From Burkholderia sp. MS389 (GTDB taxonomy: Bacteria > Pseudomonadota > Gammaproteobacteria > Burkholderiales > Burkholderiaceae): a stretch of 64,000 bases of DNA. Under the pieces are notes generated by a model, which was given only the letters and a program-made list of their open reading frames with translations, was not told where the DNA came from and ran no database searches. The stretch covers positions 2,790,001-2,854,000 of the forward strand of contig NZ_CP045994.1 in NCBI RefSeq assembly GCF_016899425.1, in the 5' to 3' direction. Below are positions 43,707 through 52,107 of this stretch, piece after piece. Both the position numbers and the translations under genes were made by a program. The stretch's first letter is position 1, and each line of letters begins with the position of its first letter.

Positions 43707-44609
43707 ATGTACAAACCTCTTGATCAGCGGGGGCGCCGTATTGTAATTACCGGAGCCAATAGCGGCACCGGCAAGGAGGCGACTAGGCGATTGGTGGCGG
43801 CTGGTGCCGACGTCATCATGGCTGTACGCAACGAGTCGAAAGGCGATGCCGCCCGCCGGGATATACGCAAGGAGTTTCCAGGGGCATCGATTGAGGTCCG
43901 CACGCTGGATCTCTCAAGCCTCTCGAGTGTGAGGAATTTTGGTCGCCAGTTGCTCGAGGAGGGACGCCCTCTCGACGTGCTCGTAAACAACGCAGGGATC
44001 ATGATGCCGCCGACCCGTGTACTGAGCTCCGACGGATTCGAGCTACAGTTTGCGACCAATTTCCTAGGCCACTTCGCACTGACCAATCTGCTGTTGCCGC
44101 TTCTGCTTGGAGCGAAGTCTCCTCGCGTCGCCACGATGACAAGCAGCGCCGCAATTGGTGCCAAAATCAATTTCGACGACCTTCAAGGCGAAAGGTCGTA
44201 CAAGCCCATGACGGCGTATGCGCAGTCCAAGTTAGCCTGCCTGCTGTTGGCAAATCGATTGGCAGAAATTGCGCGCGAGCGTGGCTGGCCCCTGCTCAGT
44301 ACGAGTGCCCATCCAGGCCATACACGCACCAACCTTCAGACGAGCGGTCCGAATATGGGTACTGATTCAACCCGCAAGAGGCTATCGTTCCGACTTGTAC
44401 CGTCCATGGATGTGAAATGGGCCACGGACTCGCTCTTGCAGGCGGCAGTCGACCCCACAGCGACTCAGGGCGCATTCTACGGCCCCCGCTTTCTGCTCGT
44501 CGGGAACTCGCACGTTGCCAAACAGCCCCGATCCGCCACGAGCGCGGATTCGGTTCGCCTGTGGCAAGTAGCAGAAGCATTGACGGCGACGAGTCCACCG
44601 CAGGTGTGA
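43707..44609 (+). CDS. Short-chain dehydrogenase (retinol-dehydrogenase-like)
   Basis: 300 residues. The cofactor motif is TGANSGTGKEATRRL (the usual Ile/Leu of TGxxxGIG is Thr), then NNAGIMMPP near 90, a catalytic serine in MTSSAAIG, and YAQSK near 170 (catalytic Tyr and Lys). The class resembles the WW-domain oxidoreductase/retinol dehydrogenase SDRs common in bacteria, probably NADP(H)-dependent. The substrate is unknown. RBS GGAGAAA lies nine bases before the ATG. It is the last cargo gene of the island. Confidence 0.9.
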   Translation: MYKPLDQRGRRIVITGANSGTGKEATRRLVAAGADVIMAVRNESKGDAARRDIRKEFPGASIEVRTLDLSSLSSVRNFGRQLLEEGRPLDVLVNNAGIMMPPTRVLSSDGFELQFATNFLGHFALTNLLLPLLLGAKSPRVATMTSSAAIGAKINFDDLQGERSYKPMTAYAQSKLACLLLANRLAEIARERGWPLLSTSAHPGHTRTNLQTSGPNMGTDSTRKRLSFRLVPSMDVKWATDSLLQAAVDPTATQGAFYGPRFLLVGNSHVAKQPRSATSADSVRLWQVAEALTATSPPQV

Positions 44610-44705
44610 TGTGCACCCGCTGCGCGGCCAGCCAGCCCCCGAATCAATCTTGTCGCGATTATGCCGCGCGTCCTCGTGCCGATCACTGACGTGATGCGAC
44701 GGTTG

Positions 44706-44718
44706 CAAAGTAACTTTC
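44706..44718. promoter_or_regulatory. CAAAGTNACTTTG palindrome, copy 5 (one mismatch)
   Basis: CAAAGTAACTTTC, 115 bases inward of the right iteron module. It mirrors the site at 29167. Confidence 0.5.
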
Positions 44719-44832
44719 TAGCGTAACGCCGGCTCGGGGGTGTGGGCGCGCGGGGCGTTCTTTGCGCGCAGCGTTCCAGAAGGCAGGGCAACTCTCAACG
44801 TCGTCGTGCGGACGCCATAGCTCAGCAGTCTG

Positions 44833-44946
44833 TCTCCAACTTTATCTCCAAGAAAATGTGTACTTTGGAGATAGACTTGGAGATAACCACAGCCTTGCCA
44901 GACAAGGCTTACAGGCCGATACAACCGTCTATCTCCAAATCTCCAG
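44833..44946. repeat. Right iteron-hairpin module (inverted)
   Basis: Six copies of the TGGAGA(TA) word: 44833 and 44843 inverted, 44865 and 44877 direct, 44930 and 44939 inverted. A hairpin AGCCTTG/CAAGGCT lies at 44891-44909. Bases 44891-44946 are the inverted partner of 28989-29044 (45 of 56 identical). If the island circularised, the two modules would lie about 2 kb apart on either side of attP and the integrase gene. Confidence 0.75.
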
Positions 44947-45180
44947 ATATTTTTGCTTCCGGCGGCACAGCAACGTTCCGCACGGCACCGGCCTTCGACT
45001 GATCGAGCCTACGCTGATACGCTTGTTGATATCTTCTGAACGACCTCGCCCGAACGGCACACGCAGCAGAGCGATATGAATTCTGCGGCTGCCAGAAGCG
45101 CGGGGGGCAACTCTGGGGGCAACTCAGCAACACCACACAAGCAACACCCTTATACTACGGGCCTCACATAGAATTATTTC
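44947..45180. other. Right terminal non-coding region of the island
   Basis: No gene is seen. GGGGGCAAC occurs twice near 45104-45123, matching the repeats beside attL, consistent with integrase arm sites. Confidence 0.45.
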
Positions 45181-45199
45181 ATTCCGGCCCTGGCACCAG
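45181..45199. repeat. attR-like repeat
   Basis: ATTCCGGCCCTGGCACCAG matches the tRNA-Leu 3' end at 27226 except for one missing G. It marks the right junction of the island. It is not part of a functional tRNA. Confidence 0.8.
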
Positions 45200-45230
45200 T
45201 CTTTCGCAGCGTCATGCGCTGCCTTTGTCG

Positions 45231-45265
45231 AAACCCGCGCAAGCTCGCCGCTTCGCGGGTTTTTT
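45231..45265 (+). terminator. Probable original tRNA-Leu terminator
   Basis: AAACCCGCG, a loop, CGCGGGTTTTTT, about 30 bases beyond attR. It closely resembles the terminator at 27277. Before insertion it would have followed tRNA-Leu directly. Confidence 0.75.
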
Positions 45266-45326
45266 GTTTATGGCGCGCGTTCCGCACCGCACCCAGTGAT
45301 CGACGGCGGCCTGCCGCCCGGTACGC

Positions 45327-46229
45327 TCAGGCCATCAACTCGCGGACGAAATCCAGAAACACCCTCACCTTCGCCGAAACGAGATTCGACGCGTGGTGAT
45401 ACGCATAAAGCGGGAACGTCTCGTCCGCCCACTCGGGCAACAACTGCACCAACCGCCCGTCGGCCAGCACGTCCCGCGCATAGAGCTCGAGCAATTGCGC
45501 AATGCCGACACCGCCCAGGCACGCGCCGAGCAGCCCGCCCGTATCGTTGACCGTCAGCCTGCCGGCGGCGTCGACCGGCACGACTTCCTTGCCGCGATGA
45601 AACTCCCATTCGTACGGCCGCCCCGTCACCGGATCGCGGATCAGCACGCACCGGTGAGCGTCCGCGAGATCCCGAGGGTGCCGCGGTTCGCCATGACGCG
45701 CGACGTAGGCCGCCGACGCGCAGGTCAGCACGCGCGTCTCGAGCAGCAGCCGCGCGCGATATGACGACGGCTCCGGGATGCCGAAGCGCACCGCCACGTC
45801 GAAGCCGTCGGCGACGAGGTCGCCCATCCGGTCCCGCACGCTGATTTCGACCGACAGGTCGGGAAAGCGGTCGAGAAATTCCGCCATCCGCGGCGCCAGC
45901 ACGTAGTGGCCGAACGTGCCGTCCACGTTGACCCGCAGCCGCCCCCTCACGCGCGCCTTCGACTGGCCGGCGTCGAGCGCCGCCTCCTCGATGCCGGCCA
46001 GCAGCGGCGCGACCGCCTCGTAAAAGCGTCGCCCTTCGTCGGTCAACGTGATCGCGCGCGCCGTCCGGTTGAAGATCCGGATGCCGACCCGCTCTTCCAG
46101 CCGGGCGACGGCGCGACTCACCGCCGGTTGAGTCAGCCCCATCGCCTCGCCCGCCCGCGCGAAGGTGCCGGCCTCGATCACCGCCGAGAGCACGCCGATA
46201 CCGCTGAGCAATCTGCTGTCGAATCCCAT
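45327..46229 (-). CDS. LysR-family regulator
   Basis: 300 residues. HTH: LSGIGVLSAVIEAGTFARAGEAMGLTQPAVSRAVARLEERVGIRIFNRTARAITLTDEG; then an effector domain RLRVNVDGTFGHYVLAPRMAEFLDRFPDL of the CrgA-like subgroup. It diverges from a short-chain dehydrogenase gene, and a 7-base-arm inverted repeat lies in the 120-base gap, so autoregulation and control of the SDR pair are likely. It is the first chromosomal gene after the island. Confidence 0.9.
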   Translation of the reverse strand: MGFDSRLLSGIGVLSAVIEAGTFARAGEAMGLTQPAVSRAVARLEERVGIRIFNRTARAITLTDEGRRFYEAVAPLLAGIEEAALDAGQSKARVRGRLRVNVDGTFGHYVLAPRMAEFLDRFPDLSVEISVRDRMGDLVADGFDVAVRFGIPEPSSYRARLLLETRVLTCASAAYVARHGEPRHPRDLADAHRCVLIRDPVTGRPYEWEFHRGKEVVPVDAAGRLTVNDTGGLLGACLGGVGIAQLLELYARDVLADGRLVQLLPEWADETFPLYAYHHASNLVSAKVRVFLDFVRELMA

Positions 46230-46240
46230 GAGACATACTT

Positions 46241-46259
46241 TCAGTCATTCATTGACTGA
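46241..46259. promoter_or_regulatory. Candidate LysR-binding inverted repeat
   Basis: TCAGTCA, five bases, TGACTGA, starting 11 bases before the LysR ATG and 91 bases before the SDR ATG. Its size and A/T-rich surroundings suit a LysR operator. Confidence 0.6.
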
Positions 46260-46349
46260 TGATTATTCATTATTTTTATTGATCGAGGAAGCCTACAGTA
46301 AGTCCTGTCGCCGGATCGAACGGCATTCAACCTTCATCAGGAGCAGGAC

Positions 46350-47087
46350 ATGAGCACATCGGAACAAGTCGCCCTCGTCACGGGTTCGTCGCGCGGCATC
46401 GGCGCGGAAATCGCACGCCAGCTCGCCCGGGACGGCTTCCGGGTCGTCGTCAACTATGCCGGCAGCGCCGGCCCGGCCCGCGAAGTGGTCGACGCAATCG
46501 TCGCCGACGGCGGCCATGCGGTCGCGGTGCAGGCGAACGTCGCCGATCCAGCGGCCGTGGCCGCGCTGTTCGACGCCACCCGCGACGCATTCGGCGGTCT
46601 GGATGTGGTGGTCAATTCCGCAGGCGTGATGAAGCTGTCGGCCATCGCCGACTGCGACGACGCGCTGTTCGACGAAACGTTCGCGATCAACGTGAAAGGC
46701 ACGTTCAACGTCTGCCGCGAAGCGGCCAGGCGGGTGCGCGACGGCGGGCGCATCATCAACCTGTCGACCAGCGTCATCGGCATGCGCATGCCGACGTACG
46801 GCGTGTACGTCGCCAGCAAGGCCGCGGTCGAAAGCCTCACGCAGGTGCTCGCGCAGGAAATGCGCGGGCGCGGCGTCCGCGTGAACGCCGTCGCGCCGGG
46901 ACCGGTCGCGACCGAGCTGTTCCTCCAGGGCAAGAGCCCCGAACTCATCGATCGGCTCGCGAAGCTGAACCCGCTCGAGCGGCTCGGCCAGCCCGACGAC
47001 ATCGCGCGCGTCGTCGCGTTCCTCGCCGGCCCGGACGGCGCGTGGATCAACGGCCAGATCCTGCGCGCCAACGGCGGCATGTGCTGA
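46350..47087 (+). CDS. Short-chain dehydrogenase, FabG-like
   Basis: 245 residues: VALVTGSSRGIGAEIARQLARDGF, VVNSAGVMK near 85-93, catalytic Ser in NLSTSVIG, YGVYVASKAA with Tyr-x3-Lys, and APGPVATELF. Length and motifs are those of 3-oxoacyl-ACP-reductase-like SDRs. The physiological substrate is unknown. It forms a pair with the next SDR (44 bases apart), under the divergent LysR. Confidence 0.9.
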   Translation: MSTSEQVALVTGSSRGIGAEIARQLARDGFRVVVNYAGSAGPAREVVDAIVADGGHAVAVQANVADPAAVAALFDATRDAFGGLDVVVNSAGVMKLSAIADCDDALFDETFAINVKGTFNVCREAARRVRDGGRIINLSTSVIGMRMPTYGVYVASKAAVESLTQVLAQEMRGRGVRVNAVAPGPVATELFLQGKSPELIDRLAKLNPLERLGQPDDIARVVAFLAGPDGAWINGQILRANGGMC

Positions 47088-47131
47088 CGGACCGCTCACC
47101 GCCGCCTCATCTTTCCGCCAGGAGAATGCTC

Positions 47132-48031
47132 ATGAACCAAGTCGTCCTCGTCACCGGCGCGTCCAGCGGCTTCGGCTTGCTGACGGCCCAGGCGCTCGCC
47201 CGCGCCGGTCACACGGTCTACGCATCGATGCGCGAGAGCGCCGGGCGCAATGCGCCGCGCGTCGCCGCCATCGCCGCCTATGCGCAACAACACGGCGTCG
47301 ACTTGCGCAGCGTCGAACTCGACGTCGGCGACGACGCCTCCGTCGACGCCGCCATCGATCGCGTGATCGCCGACAATGGGCGTCTGGACGTCGTCGTCCA
47401 CAACGCCGGCCATATGGTGTTCGGGCCGGCCGAAGCGTTCACGCCCGAGCAGCTTGCGCAGCTCTACGACGTCAACGTCGTGTCGACCCAGCGCGTGAAC
47501 CGCGCGGCGCTGCCGCATCTGCGCCGCCAGGGCCGCGGCCTGCTCGTGTGGGTGTCGTCCTCGTCGGCGCGCGGCGGCACGCCGCCGTTCCTCGCGCCCT
47601 ACTTCGCCGCGAAAGCCGCGATGGACTCGCTCGCCGTGTCCTACGCGGCCGAGCTCGCGCGCTGGGGCATCGAAACGTCGATCGTCGTGCCGGGCGCGTT
47701 CACGCGGGGCACGAATCACTTCCTCCATGCGGGCAAGCCGGCCGATACCGCCGTGCAAGCCGCCTACGACGGCGGGCCGTACGCGGGCGTCGCCGATCAG
47801 GCGTTGAAGGGCCTCGCCGCGCTTGAACCGGCGGACGCCGACGCGGGCGCCGTCGCCACGGCGATTGCCGAACTCGTCGCGGCGCCGGCCGGCAAGCGCC
47901 CGTACCGCGTGTTCGTCGACCCGTCGCAGGACGGCGCCGAGGAAGTGTTCCGCGTCGGCGATCGCATCCGCCGCGAGATGTTCAGGAACATCGGCCTGGG
48001 CGACCTGCTCGCGCCGCGCATCGACGGCTGA
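47132..48031 (+). CDS. Short-chain dehydrogenase
   Basis: 299 residues from the ATG at 47132, with GGAG upstream; an in-frame ATG at 47042 lies inside the previous gene. Motifs: VVLVTGASSGFGLLTAQALARAGHTVYASMRE, HNAGHMVFGPAE near 92, VSSSSARGG, and PYFAAKAAMDSLAVSYAAEL (Tyr-x3-Lys). It is longer than classical SDRs, with a C-terminal extension (VFVDPSQDGAEEVFRVGDRIRREMFRNIGL). Co-transcribed with the previous SDR. Substrate unknown. Confidence 0.9.
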   Translation: MNQVVLVTGASSGFGLLTAQALARAGHTVYASMRESAGRNAPRVAAIAAYAQQHGVDLRSVELDVGDDASVDAAIDRVIADNGRLDVVVHNAGHMVFGPAEAFTPEQLAQLYDVNVVSTQRVNRAALPHLRRQGRGLLVWVSSSSARGGTPPFLAPYFAAKAAMDSLAVSYAAELARWGIETSIVVPGAFTRGTNHFLHAGKPADTAVQAAYDGGPYAGVADQALKGLAALEPADADAGAVATAIAELVAAPAGKRPYRVFVDPSQDGAEEVFRVGDRIRREMFRNIGLGDLLAPRIDG

Positions 48032-48061
48032 TCGTTCGCGCGCCGGGCCGGCCGGCGCGCG

Positions 48062-48952
48062 TCAATCCCGCTCGCAGAACCGGAGAATCGCGTCCGCGAC
48101 CGCCGCCGCGGATTCGCGCTGCGGGAAGTGCCCGATTCCGTCGAGCACCTGCCGCTCGTAGCGCCCGGCGAAGAACCGCTCCCGCCCCGCCGAGCTGTCG
48201 GGATGGTTGCAGGTGTCCGCGCCGCCGTGCAGCACGAGCGTCGGCACCGCCAGCACGGGCGCCGGGTTCAGCCGCGCGTCGTCGTCGGCATAGGCCGGCG
48301 CGCCCGGCGCGAAGCCCCAGCGCTGCCGGTACGAATGCAGTACGACGTCGATCCAGTCGGGTCCGTCGAACGCGACGGCTGCCGCGTCGAAATCGCTGTC
48401 GCGATACCAGCCCGGCGGCGACCACGTATCCCACATCAGGCGCGCGAACGCGCGGCGGTCGTGGCGCAGCGCCTGCTCGCCGCGCGGCGTCGCCATGAAC
48501 CAGTGATACCAGTAGTTGCGCGCCTGCTGCAGCGACAGCGGCTGGGCGGGATCGTTGGTGCCGTACCCGACCGACAGCATCACCAGCTGCGATGCGGCAC
48601 CGTCGCGCAGCCCGCACGCGTTCGCGGCCGCGCGGGCGCCCCAGTCGTGCCCGACCAGCACGGGCCGCTCGATGCCGAGCACGTCGACGAATTCGAGCAG
48701 GTCGCGCCCGAGCGCCGCGAGCTGGCCGCTGCGCGGCACGGATGCGTCGCGAAAGCGCGTCGGCGCGAAGCCGCGCAACGCGGGCGCGAGCACGCGGTAG
48801 CCGCGTGCGGCCAGCCCCGCGGCCACCGCCTCCCAGCCGACCGGGCTGTCCGGCCAGCCGTGCAGCAGCACGGCCACGCGCTCGCCGCGCGGGTTCCATT
48901 CGAGATAGGCAACGTCCAGCGACGCGGTCGTCGCATGCGTATAGGTCGTCAT
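48062..48952 (-). CDS. Alpha/beta hydrolase (epoxide-hydrolase-like)
   Basis: 296 residues. Oxyanion motif HGWPD (31-35) and nucleophile elbow GHDWGA with Asp103, as in epoxide hydrolases and haloalkane dehalogenases. A cap region follows (NYWYHWFMATPRGEQALRHDRRAFARLMWDTWSP), and the catalytic His lies in GIGHFPQRE near the end. Length is normal. It diverges from a LysR gene with 70 bases between, so that regulator is its likely controller. Confidence 0.88.
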   Translation of the reverse strand: MTTYTHATTASLDVAYLEWNPRGERVAVLLHGWPDSPVGWEAVAAGLAARGYRVLAPALRGFAPTRFRDASVPRSGQLAALGRDLLEFVDVLGIERPVLVGHDWGARAAANACGLRDGAASQLVMLSVGYGTNDPAQPLSLQQARNYWYHWFMATPRGEQALRHDRRAFARLMWDTWSPPGWYRDSDFDAAAVAFDGPDWIDVVLHSYRQRWGFAPGAPAYADDDARLNPAPVLAVPTLVLHGGADTCNHPDSSAGRERFFAGRYERQVLDGIGHFPQRESAAAVADAILRFCERD

Positions 48953-49022
48953 CGTGTACTCCGTCAGGTCAGCATGAACATCCGATGGTAGGTCGGCCTT
49001 TCATCACGATTCGCGGAGTATC

Positions 49023-49946
49023 ATGATTCACTCTTCGAATATCGCGTTGAATCGATCCATGGAACCGCCGACCGATCCCGCGTCGACCGCGCTCGACATC
49101 GCGCTGCTGCGCACCTTTCTCGAAGTCGTCGACAGCCACGGGTTCGCGCCGGCCGCGGAACGCCTCGCGTTGACGCCGTCCGCCGTCAGCGGCCACATCA
49201 AGCGGCTCGAACAGGCGGCCGGCACCGTGCTGCTGGCGCGCACGACCCGCCGGATCGCGCTGACGCCGGCCGGCGACACGCTGTACGCGTACGCGCGCAA
49301 CATCGTCGACATGGAGCGCGAGGTGCGCGCGCGGCTGCGCGGCGCACCGGCGCACGGGCCGCTGCGAGTCGGCGCGTCGGAGGATTTCGCGGGCACATGG
49401 CTGCCGCAGGTGCTGCGCACGTTCCGCGACGGCCATCCGCGCACATCGATCGAACTGAAAGTCGGCATCACCGCGTCGCTGCTACGGGAGCAATCGCTGG
49501 GCCGGCTCGACGTCGTGTTCGGCAAGCAGTGCCGACAGGTCGACACGCCCGGCGAACTGCTGTGGGAGGAGCCGCTCGTGTGGGCATTCGCGGCCGATAC
49601 GGCGCTCGACGCCGAGGAACGCGTGCCGCTCGCGCTGTTTCCGGAACCGTGCGTGTATCGGGAAGCCGCGGTGTCCGCGCTCTCGGCGGCGCTGCGGCCG
49701 TTTCGCGTGCTGTTCGAAAGCGCGAGCATGGCCGGCTGCATGTCGGCCGCGCTCGCCGGCTTCGCGGTCACGGCGCTCGCGCGCAGCCAGTTGCGCGACG
49801 GCCTGCGCGCGTGCGGGCCGCACGACGGCCTGCCAGCGCTGCCGGCCGCCCGCTTTTACGCATTTGCGTCGAAACCCGCCGGCGTCGGCGCCGCGCTGAT
49901 CGACGCGGTGCGGGCCACCGGGCGCACGCGGCAGTTCGCCGACTGA
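49023..49946 (+). CDS. LysR-family regulator
   Basis: 307 residues; the HTH starts near residue 24 (ALDIALLRTFLEVVDSHGFAPAAERLALTPSAVSGHIKRLEQAAGTVLL), then an effector domain (GPLRVGASEDFAGTWLPQVLRTFRDGHP). The ATG at 49023 has CGGAGTA just upstream; an ATG at 49059 would also keep the HTH. It probably regulates the divergent hydrolase gene. A short facing pair TACTCCG (48957) and CGGAGTA (49014) lies between them. Confidence 0.88.
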   Translation: MIHSSNIALNRSMEPPTDPASTALDIALLRTFLEVVDSHGFAPAAERLALTPSAVSGHIKRLEQAAGTVLLARTTRRIALTPAGDTLYAYARNIVDMEREVRARLRGAPAHGPLRVGASEDFAGTWLPQVLRTFRDGHPRTSIELKVGITASLLREQSLGRLDVVFGKQCRQVDTPGELLWEEPLVWAFAADTALDAEERVPLALFPEPCVYREAAVSALSAALRPFRVLFESASMAGCMSAALAGFAVTALARSQLRDGLRACGPHDGLPALPAARFYAFASKPAGVGAALIDAVRATGRTRQFAD

Positions 49947-50057
49947 GCACGCGCGGCGCGCTCGCCGCACGGGCCGCCGTCTCGCGCCTGCGCCGATCGA
50001 GCGGCGTCACGAGTCGGTGATCGGCGGACGGCCGCGGATACCGGCACGATGCCGCTT

Positions 50058-50987
50058 TCAGTCGCCGCTGTCGCTCGCGCCCTCGTCGTTCAATGCCTCC
50101 ACCATCAACGCGCCGAACCACTCGATGAACGCGTTGAGCCGCCTCGAGCGATGCCGGCGGTGCGGATACACGGCCGACACGTCCATCGGCTCGGCGCGGT
50201 GGCCGGGCATCACGTCGACGAGTGCGCCGCTTGCCAGCAGATGCTCGACGTCGAAGCGCGGAATCTGGATCAGCCCCATTCCCGCGACGCAGCTGGCGAT
50301 GTAGGTTTCGGCGTTGTTGACGATCACGCGGCTCGGCAGCGTCAGCATGTGCCGCTGCCCGTCCGCGCAATATTCCCAGCCGAGTTCGCGCCCCGTCGTC
50401 GGCGACGCATAGCCGATCGCCCGGTGCCCGTGCGCGAGCGCATCCGGATGCTCGGGCACGCCGCATTCGCGCAGGTAGTCGGGGCTCGCGCAGTTGATCA
50501 GCGTGAACTGCCCAAGCGGCCGAACGACGAGGCTGCTGTCCGCGAGCCGCCCGACGCGGATCGCGCAATCGACGCCCTCCTGCACGAGGTCGATCGCGCG
50601 GTCGGTGGACCCGAGCGACAGTTGCAGCTTCGGGTGGCGGCGAAACAGCGACGGCAGCGCGGGCGCCACGACGCGGCGGGCGATCCGGCTCGGCACGTCG
50701 ACGTTCAGCCGCCCGACCACGTCGCGGTCGCGGCGCCGGAACAGGCGGTCGAGTTCGTCGGCCTCCGCGAGCAGGCGCCGGCCGCGTTCGAGCAGCAGCG
50801 CGCCGTCGGCGGTCAGTTGCACCTGGCGCGTCGTGCGGTGCAGCAGCCGCGTGCCGAGCGCCGTCTCGAGTTGCTGGACGGCCGCCGACACGGTCGCGCG
50901 CGGCACGTCGAGCGCATGCGCGGCCTTGATGAAGCTGCCCATCTCGGCAACCTGCAGGAAGATCCTGACCTGATCCAGTTTGTCCAT
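50058..50987 (-). CDS. LysR-family regulator
   Basis: 309 residues from the ATG at 50987; an open extension to 51203 shows no family match. HTH: LDQVRIFLQVAEMGSFIKAAHALDVPRATVSAAVQQLETALGTRLLHRTTRQVQLT. The effector domain DVVGRLNVDVPSRIARRVVAPALPSLFRRHP is of the CrgA-like type. It follows an SDR gene on the same strand after 164 bases and may regulate it. Confidence 0.9.
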   Translation of the reverse strand: MDKLDQVRIFLQVAEMGSFIKAAHALDVPRATVSAAVQQLETALGTRLLHRTTRQVQLTADGALLLERGRRLLAEADELDRLFRRRDRDVVGRLNVDVPSRIARRVVAPALPSLFRRHPKLQLSLGSTDRAIDLVQEGVDCAIRVGRLADSSLVVRPLGQFTLINCASPDYLRECGVPEHPDALAHGHRAIGYASPTTGRELGWEYCADGQRHMLTLPSRVIVNNAETYIASCVAGMGLIQIPRFDVEHLLASGALVDVMPGHRAEPMDVSAVYPHRRHRSRRLNAFIEWFGALMVEALNDEGASDSGD

Positions 50988-51151
50988 CGACGGGAAACCC
51001 GGGTTCGAACGACGGTCGGCGCCGGCCGCCACGCAGCGCGGCTGGCTTCGGCGACAAGAGAAAACGGGCGCGCGGCCTCGTGGCTGCGCGCCCGTCCATT
51101 GTCCACGCAAACGCGCCATTGCGGCGCGCCGCGCGGCCGCAAGCGGCCCGG

Positions 51152-51925
51152 TTACTTGGTCGTATAGCCGCCGTTGATCAGGATCGTCTGGCCCGTGATC
51201 CACCAGCCGTCGGTCACGAGATGGCGGATGAACGGCACGACGTCCTCGATGTCGGTCAGCCCGGTCTTGCTGAACGGCGACAGCGCGGCGGCCGTCTTGT
51301 GATACGCGACCGCATCGGCGCCTTCGGCCGGATAGAAGAACGGCGTGTCCATCGGGCCCGGCCCGACGGCCGTCACCGAGATCCCGCGTGCGCCGTACTC
51401 CTTCGACGCCGCGCGCGTGAAATGCTCGACCGGCGCCTTCGATCCTTCGTACGCCGCGTAGAACGGCGTGAACGCGCCGAGCAGCGACGTCACGAGCGTG
51501 ACGAGCTTGCCGTGATCCTCGAGATGCCGCCCGGCTTCCTTGATGAAGAAGAACGCCGACTTGCTGTTGACCGCGAACATCTCGTCGTACTCGGCCTCGC
51601 TGATCTCGGTGAACGGCTTCTTCAGCACCTTGCCGACCGTGTTGATCGCGATGTCGATCTTGCCGAAGCGCTGCTTCGCGTCGTCAAACAGCTTCTCGAC
51701 CGCGGCGGCCGTCGTCAGGTCCGCCTGGAACGTCGCGGCTTGCGCGCCAGCCGCGCGCACCGCCGCGGCCGTCTCCTCGGCCTGCGCCTGCGACGCCGCG
51801 CTGTTGTAGTGAATCGCCACCGCCTTCGCGCCGTGGCCCGCCAGGTCCCGCGCGATCAGGCCGCCGAGATTCTTTGCGCCGCCTGCGATCAGGACGACCT
51901 TGTCTGCGAGCGTATGAGTTGCCAC
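51152..51925 (-). CDS. Short-chain dehydrogenase
   Basis: 257 residues: VVLIAGGAKNLGGLIARDLAGHGA (an unusual AGGAKNLGG in place of TGxxxGIG, but still a dinucleotide loop), NTVGKVLKKPF in the NNAG position, TLVTSLLGAF with the catalytic Ser, and YAAYEGSKAPVEHF with Tyr-x3-Lys. It continues GPGPMDTPFF and ends WWITGQTILINGGYTTK, the normal SDR C-terminus. It lies upstream of a same-strand LysR gene. Substrate unknown. Confidence 0.88.
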   Translation of the reverse strand: MATHTLADKVVLIAGGAKNLGGLIARDLAGHGAKAVAIHYNSAASQAQAEETAAAVRAAGAQAATFQADLTTAAAVEKLFDDAKQRFGKIDIAINTVGKVLKKPFTEISEAEYDEMFAVNSKSAFFFIKEAGRHLEDHGKLVTLVTSLLGAFTPFYAAYEGSKAPVEHFTRAASKEYGARGISVTAVGPGPMDTPFFYPAEGADAVAYHKTAAALSPFSKTGLTDIEDVVPFIRHLVTDGWWITGQTILINGGYTTK

Positions 51926-52107
51926 GGTTGACTCCTTTTTTCGTTGAACGAAGCTAGGAGTGTAGGCATACGCGACGCGCCGATCAGCCGGTCGACGCTG
52001 GATGGATTATCCAGAAAACCGATCCAATCGAAGCCGCGCAAGGTGATCTGCCGCACCGACGGCGGCGCCGGATTCCGCGACCGATTGCGGCGCCGCCGCC
52101 GGCCGGC

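Larger units (their letters stand above)
27226..45199. mobile_element. Integrated satellite-like genomic island in tRNA-Leu
   Basis: About 18 kb bounded by the tRNA-Leu 3' end (27226-27244) and an imperfect copy at 45181. The integrase gene lies beside the tRNA. G+C drops visibly inside, most of all at 35.0-38.8 kb. One leftward module (34.6 to 29.2 kb) encodes an AlpA-like regulator, small proteins and a primase/helicase, as in P4-type satellites and related islands. No capsid, tail, lysis or packaging genes are present. Cargo spans 35.2-44.6 kb. Whether it still excises is unknown. Confidence 0.88.

Noticed and set aside
45181..45199. Second partial tRNA-Leu
   Set aside because: Only the 3' end is present, with a missing base in the acceptor stem. 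It is an attachment-site scar.
27226..45199. Complete prophage
   Set aside because: No terminase, capsid, tail or lysis genes are present. The content fits a satellite or island.
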